From Ulva prolifera (Eukaryota > Chlorophyta > Ulvophyceae > Ulvales > Ulvaceae): a DNA stretch of 64,000 nt. Shown here in pieces: positions 11,526-23,380 of this stretch. The DNA lies in contig CM041200.1 in assembly GCA_023078555.1 (NCBI GenBank), forward strand, positions 3,342,501 to 3,406,500, written 5' to 3'. Position numbers and translations under genes: made by a program. Position 1 is the stretch's first letter, and each line of letters starts with the position of its first letter. The notes below the pieces were generated by a model. That model was given only the letters and a program-made list of their open reading frames with translations. It was not told the DNA's origin and made no database searches.

Positions 11526-14500
11526 TCAAACCAAAACAGAAACACAACCTTCCTGTAGGTGCGCACCGTATGCACAGACGCGAGAGTTGCATGGACCGCC
11601 GCGCAGCGCGTTGGCGACGATGCCGTGAGGAACACCGTATGGCACACGACCTTGCGCTGCGTTGGTAGCCACCTGTGCCGTCCTCTCGTCACGTTTCTGT
11701 TGCTTCTCACCTTCGGGCATGATGCGGTAGGCGACGCGTTTGGCATACGCGTACGCAGCCATAGCATCGGTTTGGGTGGCTCGGCGCGGGCGTATCGTGG
11801 CGAGCTCCGAGCTTGGGAGGCACGACATTTGGAGGTGGTCTTGCAGTGTCCCTACATCCATGGACGATCGACATACTATTGGATTATTAATATTGCACGC
11901 TGGCTCGGCATAGCCCTAGACGTTGCATGCAATGTATGTGTATATGTCTTATTCAATGCGGTTGCACAGTGTACGGCTACGCTGGGACGATCGGGATCAC
12001 CAAGCAACATGACGCATGTCTTCACAAGGCATTGGATGTGTCGTGACATGCACTGTCAAGAAAATCTTACCTGCGCCTTTGTACAGAGCTCCCGGAACGA
12101 CCGCTAAAACGTATAGGTCCAATGGCGAAGCCCCGAGGAGACACGTAGCTATGCATGTCAAGCATGCTCCTCCGAGGCATGTGCCGGGTGTGATGGGTTT
12201 TTGGCACTGATCGCCGCGACAGGTCTCTTTGGATTGCTTCACCGGTGCAGCTATCTCGACAACCTCCGCCACCGAGGTGATCTCCTCGCAAGGGGCATCG
12301 TCACATTGTTCACAACCGTCCGTCTCGTTGCCGTCAGAGTCCACAATCACGACGGCTGGTTCTGATGACATCGCAATGCCATCGGGCGCGTCAGCCAATT
12401 GGAGGCAATCATCAGAAGCACTGTGTGTTGGGACATCTTCGGGCACGGTGTCAGCACTTGGGGTGCTACGAGGAACCGCTGGGACATGATCGGCGTGACG
12501 GCTGCACTCGCCAACGGTGGTCCTTGCGCATGACACAACAGGGTGCAATCCCAACCCAGGCGGCTCCACCACGACGTTTGGCGGCACGGCCGGCTGCTTG
12601 GCCAAGAAATCTGACCGTTGTGCACGCATGCCAACGCATGATGCACACATGCCGTGCTCCACTCCCGCGAGCAAACGCATGGACGCACACCCTGGACACC
12701 ACCATCGCAAAGCCCCTCCGCGAACCACCACCCGATTGCGGTGCTGCTGACACATGCCGCTCGCGTGGCCGTCATGGAAACGCGTGCCGCACGTGTTGGT
12801 AGAGCCGTGTGGTGAAAAGCAACATTGCTGCGCTTTCCGTTTGTCCGAGGTCTCGGCGGCCGTGGTAGTATCGGAGGTCTTGGAGGAGTCCCCAGGCACG
12901 GGCGGATCCGACGATCCGATGGCGAGCTCTTCACACACCCTCAACATGACGGTGTGTGCGCATGCATTCGCCGAGCACATGTGCTTGGTGACCTCTGCAC
13001 ACACCTTTGCGGCAAACTTTGCCGCTCGGGACGTCTTCAACCCTTGTGTACCCTTGGCCCTGCATGATGGAGAGCACCGGCCGTCACTGCTGAAGCCGTA
13101 CGCCGCGCGCCACGCCCGGCACCGGAAGCAGTACATCCATAGCAATGGGCCCCCTTCTTCTCCCTCACTCGCAAGCACCGAGTGCAGATGGTGTTCACAG
13201 ACTTGACTCTTGTCGTCATGTTGGTCATGCGGACACCCGTGCACCAGACACAGCTTTGATGGGGCGGCATCGTCCCCCGCACGAGGCTTCCGACGGCCAC
13301 CTCGCCCACGCACCGGCGGGTCGGCCCCCACATCAATGCGCCCGCTGTGCCAGCGCAGCCACTCGTGGCCGGACGGCGCCCGCTCGCCGAAAGCATGCAC
13401 GATGTTCTCGCCTCGCTGTCGCTTCGCCTTGGCAAGCCGGCCTTCCGTACAGGTCGGTCGGTGCTCCTCGCCTTCTGCCCACGCACGGACTGCTTTGAAG
13501 CAGCAGCATTGCGAGCACCAACGCACTTGCCGCCGCAAATGGGGGGTGATCTCCCAAATTGCTCGCCCCCGATGATTCGGGCACAGCTGTGACTTGTGGG
13601 GCTTGCCGCCGTCTTCATCGACGCACTTGCCGTCACAACCATGTATGCGGCATGCGGTGACATCGCGCACGACGCGATTGCCATCAGGCGGGAAGGCGTG
13701 GTCGCCACGGTAGGTGTACATCGCTGGCTCGTCACGCGGAGCTGTCGGCAATGACGCGCTGATGTCCTCTTCGGATAAGTGGATGCAGCGGTTAGGTGCT
13801 TGCGACTCTGTGCCCGCTTTTGCACGTTTGTCGACATACAAACACCAAATACAGTGGTGTGAGTGATCGGCATCGTCCTTGCAGCCACGAGAGCGGATGG
13901 TGAATTGATGAGGTCTTTTGAAGTTGCGGCAATTGAAACAAAGCCGGCATTTGACCCCCTCGGCATCGATCAATTCATTGGCCTGCATCACAATGAGTAT
14001 GATGAGAGCATATGTTGGCTTGTACGAAGCTTCTAGTACTATTCTAGTATTACTCAAAAAGAATAATCTATAATGATTATTACTAATATTCTTTTTATTC
14101 TTACTATTATAATGATCACTACGCTTATGCTTAATCATAATCATCATTAATTTTATTATCATTATTATGAATAAAAGTTTTACAAAATTTTCATGTGCCA
14201 CCGCATACATATCCGCATGCAAATATGATGCACGTTTCACTCAAATACAACCGGTCACACACACACACACACGTAAACCCAAACACAAACTCACATATCA
14301 CCATGCATCAACCATCACAGAAACATTTCTATTTATGGAAGTGCGTACAGACTTCGTGTAAGCCTTCTTACATACATACATGCGTATGAGTAAACAACAC
14401 ATACGCTGACTAATGTGGCTCCAGACATGTGCATCCATGCATGTGGTAACACTTTGGGACCATACCTTGCTGTGTTTGTGGCACAAACCCTCCATGGTCA

Positions 14501-17500
14501 TCACGCTTTTTGTGCAACCACGCACATCGCACTCGGTCTTGGACGACACGTCAACTCTGCCTCTGTCATCGACGCAGATGGACCCCAGCGTTGGCGCACA
14601 AGCGCCAACCGCGGCGCTTTGTTGAGCGCTCGGACGCGCCGCCACCGGAATGCGCCCGTCACATGCGCGATCATCACCCTTGTGTCTGGCGCAAACGTTC
14701 CCGAGACCTTCAAACTTGAGCAATCGAATAAGCGCCTTGCACTTGTTGCACCATCTCTTGAACACTCCCACGCCATCGGAACCCGTCTGGTCGGTCAGGA
14801 TGACGCGCCCTTTTGCATGCTTTTGGCACATGTGAGCCGCGCGGTATGACGCGGACGGCCCGATGTCGGCGTTGCACAGCACCACGCTTCCGTCGTCGTT
14901 GACATCGACGATGACGTTGCACATGTCCGTTGTGCGTTGGCCTCCATACAATGCTGAGGCGCGAGCTGCGGATGGCAGCAACGTGACGTCCGTCGCGCGA
15001 GCTGCACAAACGCACACACACACTATTACAATACATAGCCACCAAGTGCCCTACTGCACAATGATATGTCAAGTGCGCACAATCTGTCGTGTCATATGAT
15101 TTCACAGAATGATCAAGCCTCCCATACATGGAGATCCATGCAGAGTGCCACTGTGTACGCACATTGTACACGCCATCTATGGCAAAAAACACCCATTGCA
15201 AAATTTCCACAAAACAGACGTTCATTGTTTCATTCAAGAGAGCATACCAAGACGTAAGACCTCGATCCAGTTTGCGAGCCCATGGTCGTCGTGCGCAAGC
15301 TGCCGCATGCAATTTGCAAAGACTTCGCCTCCGCAAAACCTCTGGAAATCCCACATGTTCAAAGCTTCTGGACGCACAGGCATCAACGGGTGTGCGCACA
15401 TGGCAAGGAACGCCTTCCTGTGTTTCAGGATTGACAACATGCCCGTCCGTGTTGCCTGCAAAAGCCTGCCAATGAGGGAAGATCGATTACCATACATAAC
15501 CTAGGATTAGTCAACTAAGAAAGTGCTTGATTTGCAAGGCTAGGGTTGCACACCATGCCGCAACACCCAAAGAGCAATCCCTTCGTGGCCAACTTAAGAT
15601 GAGCACACGATTCAAAGCAATCAGTGGTGTGGACACCAAAGGGCACACACTGATGAAAAGCCACACTGGTTTGAAAGCCAAAGTTGAACAAATATGATCA
15701 ATCAACTACATGAGGTTCCGGTATCAATTCGCACACCTGAAATGTTTGATCGCCATATTTCATATTTGCAGTTTGCTCCCCATGGTATGTTGACGAAGCC
15801 CGTGCCTTTAGTGCCTGCCCCACCACGGCAGCATACGACGCATCTTCCTTGCCGAGCATCGAGTCCATGGACATCTCCAGACCCGTGCGACAAATGTCCA
15901 AAACATCAGCAACATCATCACACGAGTCTCGCATGCTCTCCGGTCGAGATGTATCCTTCATCGATGCTGCAAGCTCTTTTCGAGTTTGTCCCGCCGCAGT
16001 CTCGAGGACGTCGCCCAGTTCAAACTCGGGGTGGCTTCTGGAAAGGTGCTTCAACCACTCCGTTTGCACGGTCTCGGAATGTCCAATGAAGCGACAAAAC
16101 GCTTGCAACTCCTCTGCATGCAAGGTACGTTCACACTCGCCATCAATTCAAGATCTCCGAGTCCGATGCAATATTGTCAACACCGCCTCCTCCGTTGACT
16201 AGCTAGGCAACACCGATCGAGAGATGCAAGCATCATATGCGACGTGTTGTAGACACTAGGGTACAGTCACCATTGTGTGATACATTGCAACCACCTCATG
16301 TTTTGGCACCGCGATGCATGGCGTACCGGGGGCATCCGCAGGTGGAGCATGTTTGAGGCGGCCCCACAGCTTCAAGGCGTTGGGCGCGCGCGTAAACATC
16401 TTGCGGATCATCGCCCACCCGTACTGAAGGATGGTCCCGGGTGTTTCAGCATTATGAGATGCGTAGGCGCGTTGCATCAATGCCCTACTTGCTTGGTCAG
16501 CATCGCACAGCAGACGTTTTCCTTCGACGGTCTTCAAGAATAGTGCGGACACCGCAGCATTCATGTAGTTTGCATGTTGTTGAGGTGCTTCTTGGCGCAC
16601 TATTCGCGCCGCCGCGACCGCGTGTGCAACCAAGCCTTTGGTTAGGCTTGACGATCCACAAATGTCACGTGTAGCCTACAAGCACGAAAGGTCCCCAATG
16701 TTGATGCTTCATTTTGCGACCCACGTGGCGACAAAGCTATACATGGTTCATACATATACCAAGGCTTGTGATGTCAGGTGCAGTGTGAATTAGACAGGTC
16801 AGCCACACTGGTGATCACATTTTGGAAAAATAGCCAATTTGCTCAACATTGAAATGCATGACACCGTAGAGACGCACCACATGAGAGTACAGGGAGTTGA
16901 AGAATGCCGGGTGCAAACAGTCACTCTTGAAGGTGGACGCATTTGGGGACCACTGTCCGGATAGAGAGATGTGAATATCATTCTGGCATTTGGTGTCATC
17001 GACTTGCGAGATCTTCATGCGATTGAAGACCATGCCGGTTCGAAGGTCACGTGCGGTGACTTTCATGTTCCCCGCCGCCCCGAATGCTCGGCAATACAAG
17101 CTGAAGGATTCTGGGCTCGAGGGCGTGCCACGCAAAGGCACCATTTCATGCCAGCGGCAAAATACAAACCTGAAACATGGCAAAATAATGAGTGCAGACC
17201 CAACAATAAGATCACAAAGATTGGTGGAACACGGATTATTCTCAACGTTCTTCACTGTGGATATCAATTCGCAACACAATCACGAAATCGCGAACTTGAT
17301 GACCTTCCTTTGATACATAACACTATGCGTAACATAACCATGGTCAACGGCAACTATCTTCAAAAACAATACCGACCGTGGACCCGCAGCATAGCAACAC
17401 TACGTATCGCATCAACAATTATTGCAATTAGTGCCCAAAACTAAGTTGACACGGCACACTTGAAAACGATGGTGATATATACATGATGTTATCTAACCAT

Positions 17501-20500
17501 ATGAAATACATAGTACGTGAATCTTGCAATGCTACAATATTTCGACATCCTGGACATACCGGTACATGTACGCACCGGTGTTTCATCCGATCGGCCTCGA
17601 CAGGGTCCCTCTTCTTCACCAACGAACGCAAAGTGAACGGTTCGCCAAGGGCCAGACCTTTCAAGTCGCCGAGCTCGATCAAGCCCTGTCGCATTGCCAA
17701 CATCAGCAGTTGGCTTCCAACGCATGCGATGCTGGCGCGCCAATCATCCTCTTCGACCACACACCCGCTCGGATCAACCGCAAATGTCTTCTGCCCAAAT
17801 TGATTGGGTGCTTTGTCCCAAGGGATGGGGCTTGTAAAGCCAAAGGCAACCTGCATCGCCACGAGTATTTAAGCACAAACCTCTAGTTACACACGATGGC
17901 CCGCTGCGCAAATGCTTTTATATATATCATACTGTGATGGAAACATCAACATCATACACCGGCATGCATACCCGGCGCACATACAACACTGTGCCAATGC
18001 ATCTCGGTACATCAGTGCATCGCAAGCAACAAAGCTTTCGCAACACCATCGCGAAAGCAGCGCACCTCCACGTCATTGGTCTCTTTGTTGTACACCGCAG
18101 TGGGGATGAACTCGATCTGATCCCATGTCCAAGCCGCAAAGACAGGGTTGCGGCAACCACATAGGGACTTCAACGCGGCAACAATGAGCCCATAAATGGG
18201 TGTGATACCACCAGCTCGTGCGTTCTCCGCACACCTCATGATATCACCCTGCTGCATCGGGGTGGGTTTGTCCACGATGTTGGCCCCCTGTGCTTTCATG
18301 GACATCACATGATGTTGGTACCACATTCGGTACTTGTCGAAAATCAAAGCATCTTCGAGCCGAACCTGCACCAGAGTGCCGTGAAAACGTCAGGGCACTT
18401 GGTGGTACATTACATGTCGAAATATTACCCAAATGACAGACAAACAAATACGAACGTGCCCTGATGCGGCAAGTGTATTTTCGTGCCATCAACCTCAAGC
18501 CTGAGCATACAAAGGGTAAGGAACATACTCGATCGCTGGGGTTAGCGACATTCCGACACTGATCCACGGTGAAGCACTTGACCGCTAGCATGAGCGCAAA
18601 CTTGTATTGATGTAACGTTGCAAGTTTCTTGACATGTCCAGACCACTTCAAAAGAGCAAGGGTGTTGGAGAACAGCAGTGCGGGACAATCTTGGAATGTC
18701 TTGATCACAGCGCTCATGGGAACCTCCCCTTCGGGGTGTCCCTCCAACTTCGATTTGATGGCCTTGCAAGACTTTCCATACTCACCCGGCTCATCACACC
18801 CGGACAAGACCGCCGCGATGTACGCCGTGACAAACCGATAGAATGTCGCGCCAATCCCTTTTTGGGTCTTCTCCACGCGAGCCGGGAATGTGCGCCACCA
18901 GCAACCCCCTTCGTCAATCCATTTTGCGATGTCGGTGTGGAATTGTGACTCAACGATCGTCTGCAGCATGCTCGGTTGCACAGCATCTTTCGCAACTTGT
19001 GTGGAAGTCATAAACGCGGTTTTCACCCTGCACGGTGCGGCAGCCATGTTTGAAAGTACGCCCGGTTATCCGCAATGCGACACAATGGGTTACAATCTTG
19101 ACCCTACATGACATGATAACGATCGAGCAAAAACGCACTGGCCATACCACTCGGGGCCCAGGATTTTTGAAATCTCTGGGTCCTGAGTCCATTCGTCGTC
19201 CGAGTCCTCAGCCTCGTCTTCATGCATCACGCCTTCTTCGCCCGCATCAACATGTTTCGCCATCTCTTCATCATCCGAAGCAACGAGATCGACTACATCA
19301 TGCATGTCGGCACTTGGAGCACGTTTGTGTGCGCATTTGGGGGCATCACAATCCATGTCATCACCATCTGAACTGGATTGTGGCTGGTACTCGGAAACAT
19401 CATCAGTACTCCCTGTTGACGTCACAAGTGGTGTTGGAAGAAGTTATACACGAAAATCGAGCCTCACGCAATAACAGAATGCGAAAACTCGCGTATAAAA
19501 ATATGCATGCACGCAAGATCGATGCATGGCAGCTGAACAAGATCCAAAACATGGTGAATATCAAATGATATTATAAACAATATGACAACTCACGGTGGTG
19601 GATTTCCATCTCTCTATCCAAATTGGCTTCGCACCTCCACCACGCATCCGCATCATCGACCCAATCTGATCAATTCTCGGCAAGCACAAAGGTTCCTCTT
19701 GCAACGCACGAAACAGATCGTTCAGTTTCGTCAAACGTGGGTCATCGGGTGAGATGCAATCGAAGCTGTCCTGACGCGGCATGCACTCCGGATCATCACA
19801 ATGGCACGCCTCACCGATCTCACCGGGATGTGTCGGCTTTGCGTGTGGCTCCGCTTCCAAAGGGCGCTCCAACTGTTCGGTGTGCATGCAATGTGTGTGT
19901 CCAGCGCAACAGCATGATTCGCCATGATCATCGGCAGGTTGTGTTGCACATGTGCTGAGGCGATGGATACATATGCGCCTACATGGAACTCATCATGTAA
20001 GTTTATGTACACTTCAACAGAAATCACCACCGTGACCAAAGGGTGCAATCATCACAACTACACGAGCCACAAAATGCCGCGGCGAATCACACAGCATTGC
20101 CACACCAAAAAAATCACCATACGGGAGCACACCCAATGATCTCGACGAGGATAGCCAAGGTTGCCGCAATCGTCTGCGCCCCCATGATGATATCAAGTGC
20201 ATATGGGAACCCGCACAGAGTCCCCAATGCACCCAATACAGCAGGGCAAACAATGGGTATCATTGCAGTGTGTTCATGAATGAAGGTTGCGCGGACCACG
20301 GCGCGTGTGTACCTGAATTTATGCATAATTTTGTTGTCACCATTGCAACCCAACAACGGTTGCAGCGACACACATTTGTTGGATGTGTCGACAATGGATG
20401 TATCAAAAACGGAACACACCCCCAGTACTTGCGTGCAAGGAGACAAACCACAAACGCCGTGCAGAATCCGATCGTTGTCAGTGCAGCAGACACGCCTTCG

Positions 20501-21720
20501 CCGTTCAACCCGCCATGCAGCTGATGGATGGCTGCACCAATGGCAACACACGGTGCGTAGGCCAAGGACACCTTCACGTCGTGTCGGCTCGATGTGTCCC
20601 CGGTCATCCTCGCAAGACTGCACCGATGCCACAACTATCACCCCACCACATGAAGAGCTGCACAAGTTTGGAGCCACACACGCGTCTTGGCGACCTATAC
20701 ACATGGCGGTGTTCTCGGCGGTTGAGAGATGCATACCGGTAGATGCTAACGCATCCATGCGTCCAACACAGCACGGGCACTGCGATCAAGATATGGTGTG
20801 CCACGCTGCACAGTTTGTCCGTATCAATGGCAGCCTCCATCATCCGGTCGCGCACGCCCAATGTTGTTGCCAACACCCGTAACGACCACCACACTGTTCG
20901 GCCGACCGCACGAGCAGCCATGGAAACACACCTGCACACGAGTGACACAATGAATGAAAACGACATGTCTAAACACATGCAATGGTAGCCCCACCTCTAA
21001 CACAAACACCTCTGTGAACGTGATCACTCATCATGATTACACTACAATCGCATGCATCCAAAACAACACTAGCATTGATGTATGCAAGAAGTGAGAGTGC
21101 CCGCACATGCACAAACAGGCGAACAAGACGTTCATTGTCGCCATCAGATATTCCAACATCACGTGACTCAGTAGCATTGCAGTGCAAAGGCCAATGACAC
21201 ACGCCCCGTCGCATTCATGTCCACCGGAATCTTTCAATCGCAACCATGGCATCGCCGCCCCCAGTGCAACCCATGGAGCCCATGTCAAGAACGCCCGTAA
21301 AGTGGGCTTGGCTACAATGCGAACGGTCAAGGACGCAAGCCTGCAAGCATAATCCAGTTAAGCTCGTATGAGCCACAGCTCCAACATGGACAGCCGGCCA
21401 AACACATGCACGGCTTATGCATTGCAAATGATGGAGCATACCCATGCAAGCGCATGCAGAGCCATGTCACGCCAATTGCATAGAAGAGAGTCGTGAGCCC
21501 TGTGTCCCCATCGACAAGGCCAAGATACACCAAAGCCGGTAAAATTCCGACACGCATGACGTCTCGAGGGGGGCACATCAACATAGCCACAAGGATCAAT
21601 GAAACATTGACCCACGGGGCAGTTGGATGCATGCATCCACTGCACGCCGACAAATCGGAGAGATCCAAGCGATGACGCCATTTACGCCCTCTTGCAGCTC
21701 GTGCACCAAGCAGGCGCCGG
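11526..21720 (-). CDS. Gene A, copy 1: giant membrane / zinc-cluster protein, function unknown
   Basis: Exons on the minus strand (first to last): about 21720-21442, 21340-21107, 20931-20770, 20617-20420, 20312-20133, 19978-19635, 19412-19139, 19027-18529, 18365-18066, 17850-17576, 17169-16878, 16675-16271, 16111-15737, 15455-15248, 15001-14466, 13982-12071 and 11851-11526 (stop). Phases match at every join, and donors are mostly GTGCGT, GTGCGC, GTATGT, GTATGC or GTGTGT. The product is about 2,270 aa: membrane module, Cys/His stretch ending in a GGG turn, acidic linker, unrecognised core of about 750 aa, then a Cys/His-rich half with SBP-like clusters. A hydrophobic stretch lies just before the end of exon 13982-12071. 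The core and membrane exons are conserved in A', which supports the model. The start codon, the join 16271/16111 (acceptor ending GAG) and donor 20770 are the weakest points. The last exon could instead splice on into a gene B; in copy 1 no gene B follows. Confidence 0.75.
12071..15001 (-). other. SBP-like zinc-cluster region of gene A (copy 1)
   Basis: Exons 15001-14466 and 13982-12071 encode at least five Cys/His clusters. A typical one runs C-x4-C, about 11 residues, C-x2-H, a spacer, then C-x2-C and one or two further Cys (CLVHGC ... VCEHH ... YCFRC ... GRC). Others are CRIHGC ... LCPNH ... WCSQC; CCFSPHG ... MCQQH ... WCPGC; MCQKH ... WCNKC; and CDVRGC ... LCHKH. This order matches the SBP domain (C-x4-C ... 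C-x2-H, then C-x2-C-x3-H ... C) of green plants and algae. The His of the second site is often replaced, so this is a diverged or convergent version. Role in DNA binding is inference only. Confidence 0.55.
14030..14165. other. AT-rich tract inside an intron of gene A, copy 1
   Basis: About 135 bp of almost pure A+T, rich in att, ata and taat and partly self-complementary, in an otherwise GC-balanced gene. It sits in the intron between exons 15001-14466 and 13982-12071, the longest resolved intron of the gene (483 bp). A (CA)n run follows at about 14259-14276 and is two bases shorter in copies 2 and 3. Confidence 0.7.
15248..19412 (-). other. Acidic linker and conserved core of gene A (copy 1)
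   Basis: Exon 19412-19139 encodes a Ser/Asp/Glu-rich linker ending in a GPEWY motif shared with A'. The following exons form a core conserved in A' as far as the window allows. Landmarks are KTAFMT and AVQPSML, WWRTFP..VEKTQ, RFVTAYIAAV, ALLKW.GHVKKL, a GANIVDKPTPMQQ.DI block, GGITP.YG with LKSLCGCRNPVFAAW, VAFGFTSPIPWDKAPN, and FGAAGNMKV. Identity to A' looks to be around two thirds. I recognise no catalytic motif: no nucleotide-binding loop, no DDE, no tyrosine-recombinase or HUH signature. It may be a structural or protein-binding region. Confidence 0.6.
19635..21720 (-). other. Membrane module of gene A (copy 1), built of phase 2-2 exons
   Basis: Exons 21340-21107, 20931-20770, 20617-20420 and 20312-20133 each begin and end in phase 2 and each encode one or two hydrophobic stretches. 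The second and fourth membrane exons resemble each other (APWVALGAAM with IGLCTAMLL against APCVAIGAAI with IGFCTAFVV). The third and fifth are more loosely alike (a RAV.R motif, then a hydrophobic run). The first begins with a basic stretch containing RKWRHR, also present in A'. I count roughly eight to ten possible membrane spans, but topology cannot be fixed by eye. Exon 19978-19635 is not hydrophobic; it holds a Cys/His cluster around ESCCCAGHTHC and a second around CHCDDPEC. Confidence 0.65.
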
Positions 21721-21842
21721 CGGTCTCCACAATGCCGACGTCGACCGGCCACCAGCGGGTCGACATATGTATCATCACTGCACAATTGTTGTGAAAGTCT
21801 TTTGTTGACTACCCGCAGCCCGTGGCGATTGCACAAAAAAAA

Positions 21843-22612
21843 TTACCAAAAATTTGGATCTACAATCCCCGTTTGTGGTGCCATGATGCTTGCATTGTGA
21901 AGCACTTTGTACAACTGTGTTGTACAATAGCTAATTATGAGCAAGACTCTGGCCCTGCCAAGGGTTTGCTTCACCACGCGCAGACCACCATTTATGGCAG
22001 GACCCGAGCCGTTCCGGTCAATGTTCCTCCGAGATTTGCCACATCGTTCTTCGTGATGAAAGGAATTTTGAATAGCAAGGCTGCATTTATTCAAGAAGTA
22101 TGTACCGATGCATGGGCTGACCGGGGGAGGGGCAGATCATCTGAGGTGTGCACACAAAACTGATAAAAATAGCAGAAAACTAACTGGATCAATGTCACAA
22201 CGAATATCTCGGTGCATCGCTGATGCAAGACGTCAATCTTGATTGTTTCTACAAGGATGTGAAGGATGCAGTCACATTCTTGCAGCCATTCTCATACTTC
22301 ATCCACCCGGGTTGCATGCACATGCGAGTGTGTGTAGAAAACAGGTGCTACTCTCCAGCCAGAGTTGCCACAGTGGCATTGCACCCCACATATGCATCTA
22401 CAGAGCGCAATTGGTCACTATGGGGTATAGTGTACACTGCTTCCAGATATGTACTGTCCCTTGAGCAAGCCAAAAAGATGATCACATATTGCTACAATAC
22501 ACGTGCTCAGCAAGCTAGCGTGGAAGACTTCAACTTGTTGCAGAGCACTGTAGAGCAACAACACAATATCATCGGAAAGTTTTGTGTACGTCGGTTCCAA
22601 CGATATAAATAG
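21843..22612 (+). pseudogene. hAT-type transposase remnant, copy 1
   Basis: Two plus-strand frames, about 21843-22160 and 22223-22612, resemble the C-terminal half of hAT transposases (cut-and-paste DNA transposons with an RNase H-like fold). The first has IVKHF and the FATSFFVMKGIL..KAAF block that follows the catalytic insertion. The second has the C-terminal dimerisation signature STERNWSLWGIVYTASR ... AKKMITYCYN. The zinc finger, the first catalytic regions and an internal piece are missing, and the two frames differ, so this is a dead fragment. I see no convincing terminal inverted repeats. It lies just upstream of the first recognisable exon of gene A, on the opposite strand. Confidence 0.6.
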
Positions 22613-23380
22613 CTTGCTCTGCACCTTCCCGAGCGAATTGCAGTCAATCTTGGAAAGTGAGTAAGGCATCGAGTGTTCGTCCACCCCAACCCAAAACACT
22701 CAACGATGCCTACACAACGCCTATACACCTGAAATGGATACTTTCAGTATCAACAAGCATCACGCGAGCAAGGGCTTTATGAATACCTAATTGTTTTTGT
22801 GATCACATATTTCATCGCGTCTCTTTCACCGAAAACGTTCATTATACCTTTATCCTATACTTCTACACCCTATGTATAAGAATATATGCCCTTATACCGG
22901 TATATGGAACCCAATGTACCCCTTGGCGCCAGCCCTACTTAAAATGAGTGCAAAAATTCGTGGCCTGAACCGCCACGCAAAGTTTCCTGAATGGCAATGC
23001 GGTGATTGGTGAATGCCCGTGAAAGATGTTGCGACACTGCATCCATGTCCAACGTGTGCAACAATGCGCGTACTCGCAGTGCCGTCGACAATACTGTGCA
23101 ACATAAGCAAGTGGCATTCCATATGGCAATGCGGCGCCCGCTGTATGCCCGTGAAAGAGCCGACTTCGATCCATCCAAATACATCGCAGGCAACACAATA
23201 CAACGTATGCAACATCATATGCGGCGCTGCCGTGCCCAGTGCAACTGATTACCTCGCCGATTCCCCGTGCCCTCCTTCTTTGGTGGCGGGCTGCTTCCAA
23301 ACGAACCTTGTCAAGGCCTCTCTCCAAGGAAACCTACACACTACTACCGCGGTTGTCGGCAGTGTCGTTTGGCTGCCTGT
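22613..23380. other. Gap without recognised gene, unit copy 1
   Basis: It holds an AT-rich patch around 22780-22920 and a weak duplication about 131 bp apart (atggcaatgcgg ... tgcccgtgaaag near 22991 and 23122). The same stretch recurs at 46021-46788. No coding signal that I trust. Confidence 0.5.

Noticed and set aside
12365-13206. Plus-strand open frames antisense to gene A.
   Set aside because: They are GC-driven shadows of the real minus-strand exon, with no splice context or domain pattern.
13037-13966. A 309-codon minus frame inside the zinc-cluster exon of gene A.
   Set aside because: It is an out-of-frame shadow. The other frame carries the ordered Cys/His clusters and joins in phase at both ends.
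15248-19412. Transposase or recombinase in the core of gene A.
   Set aside because: I looked for DDE spacing, an HUH motif and the R..HxxR..Y set of tyrosine recombinases and found none that were conserved in A'.
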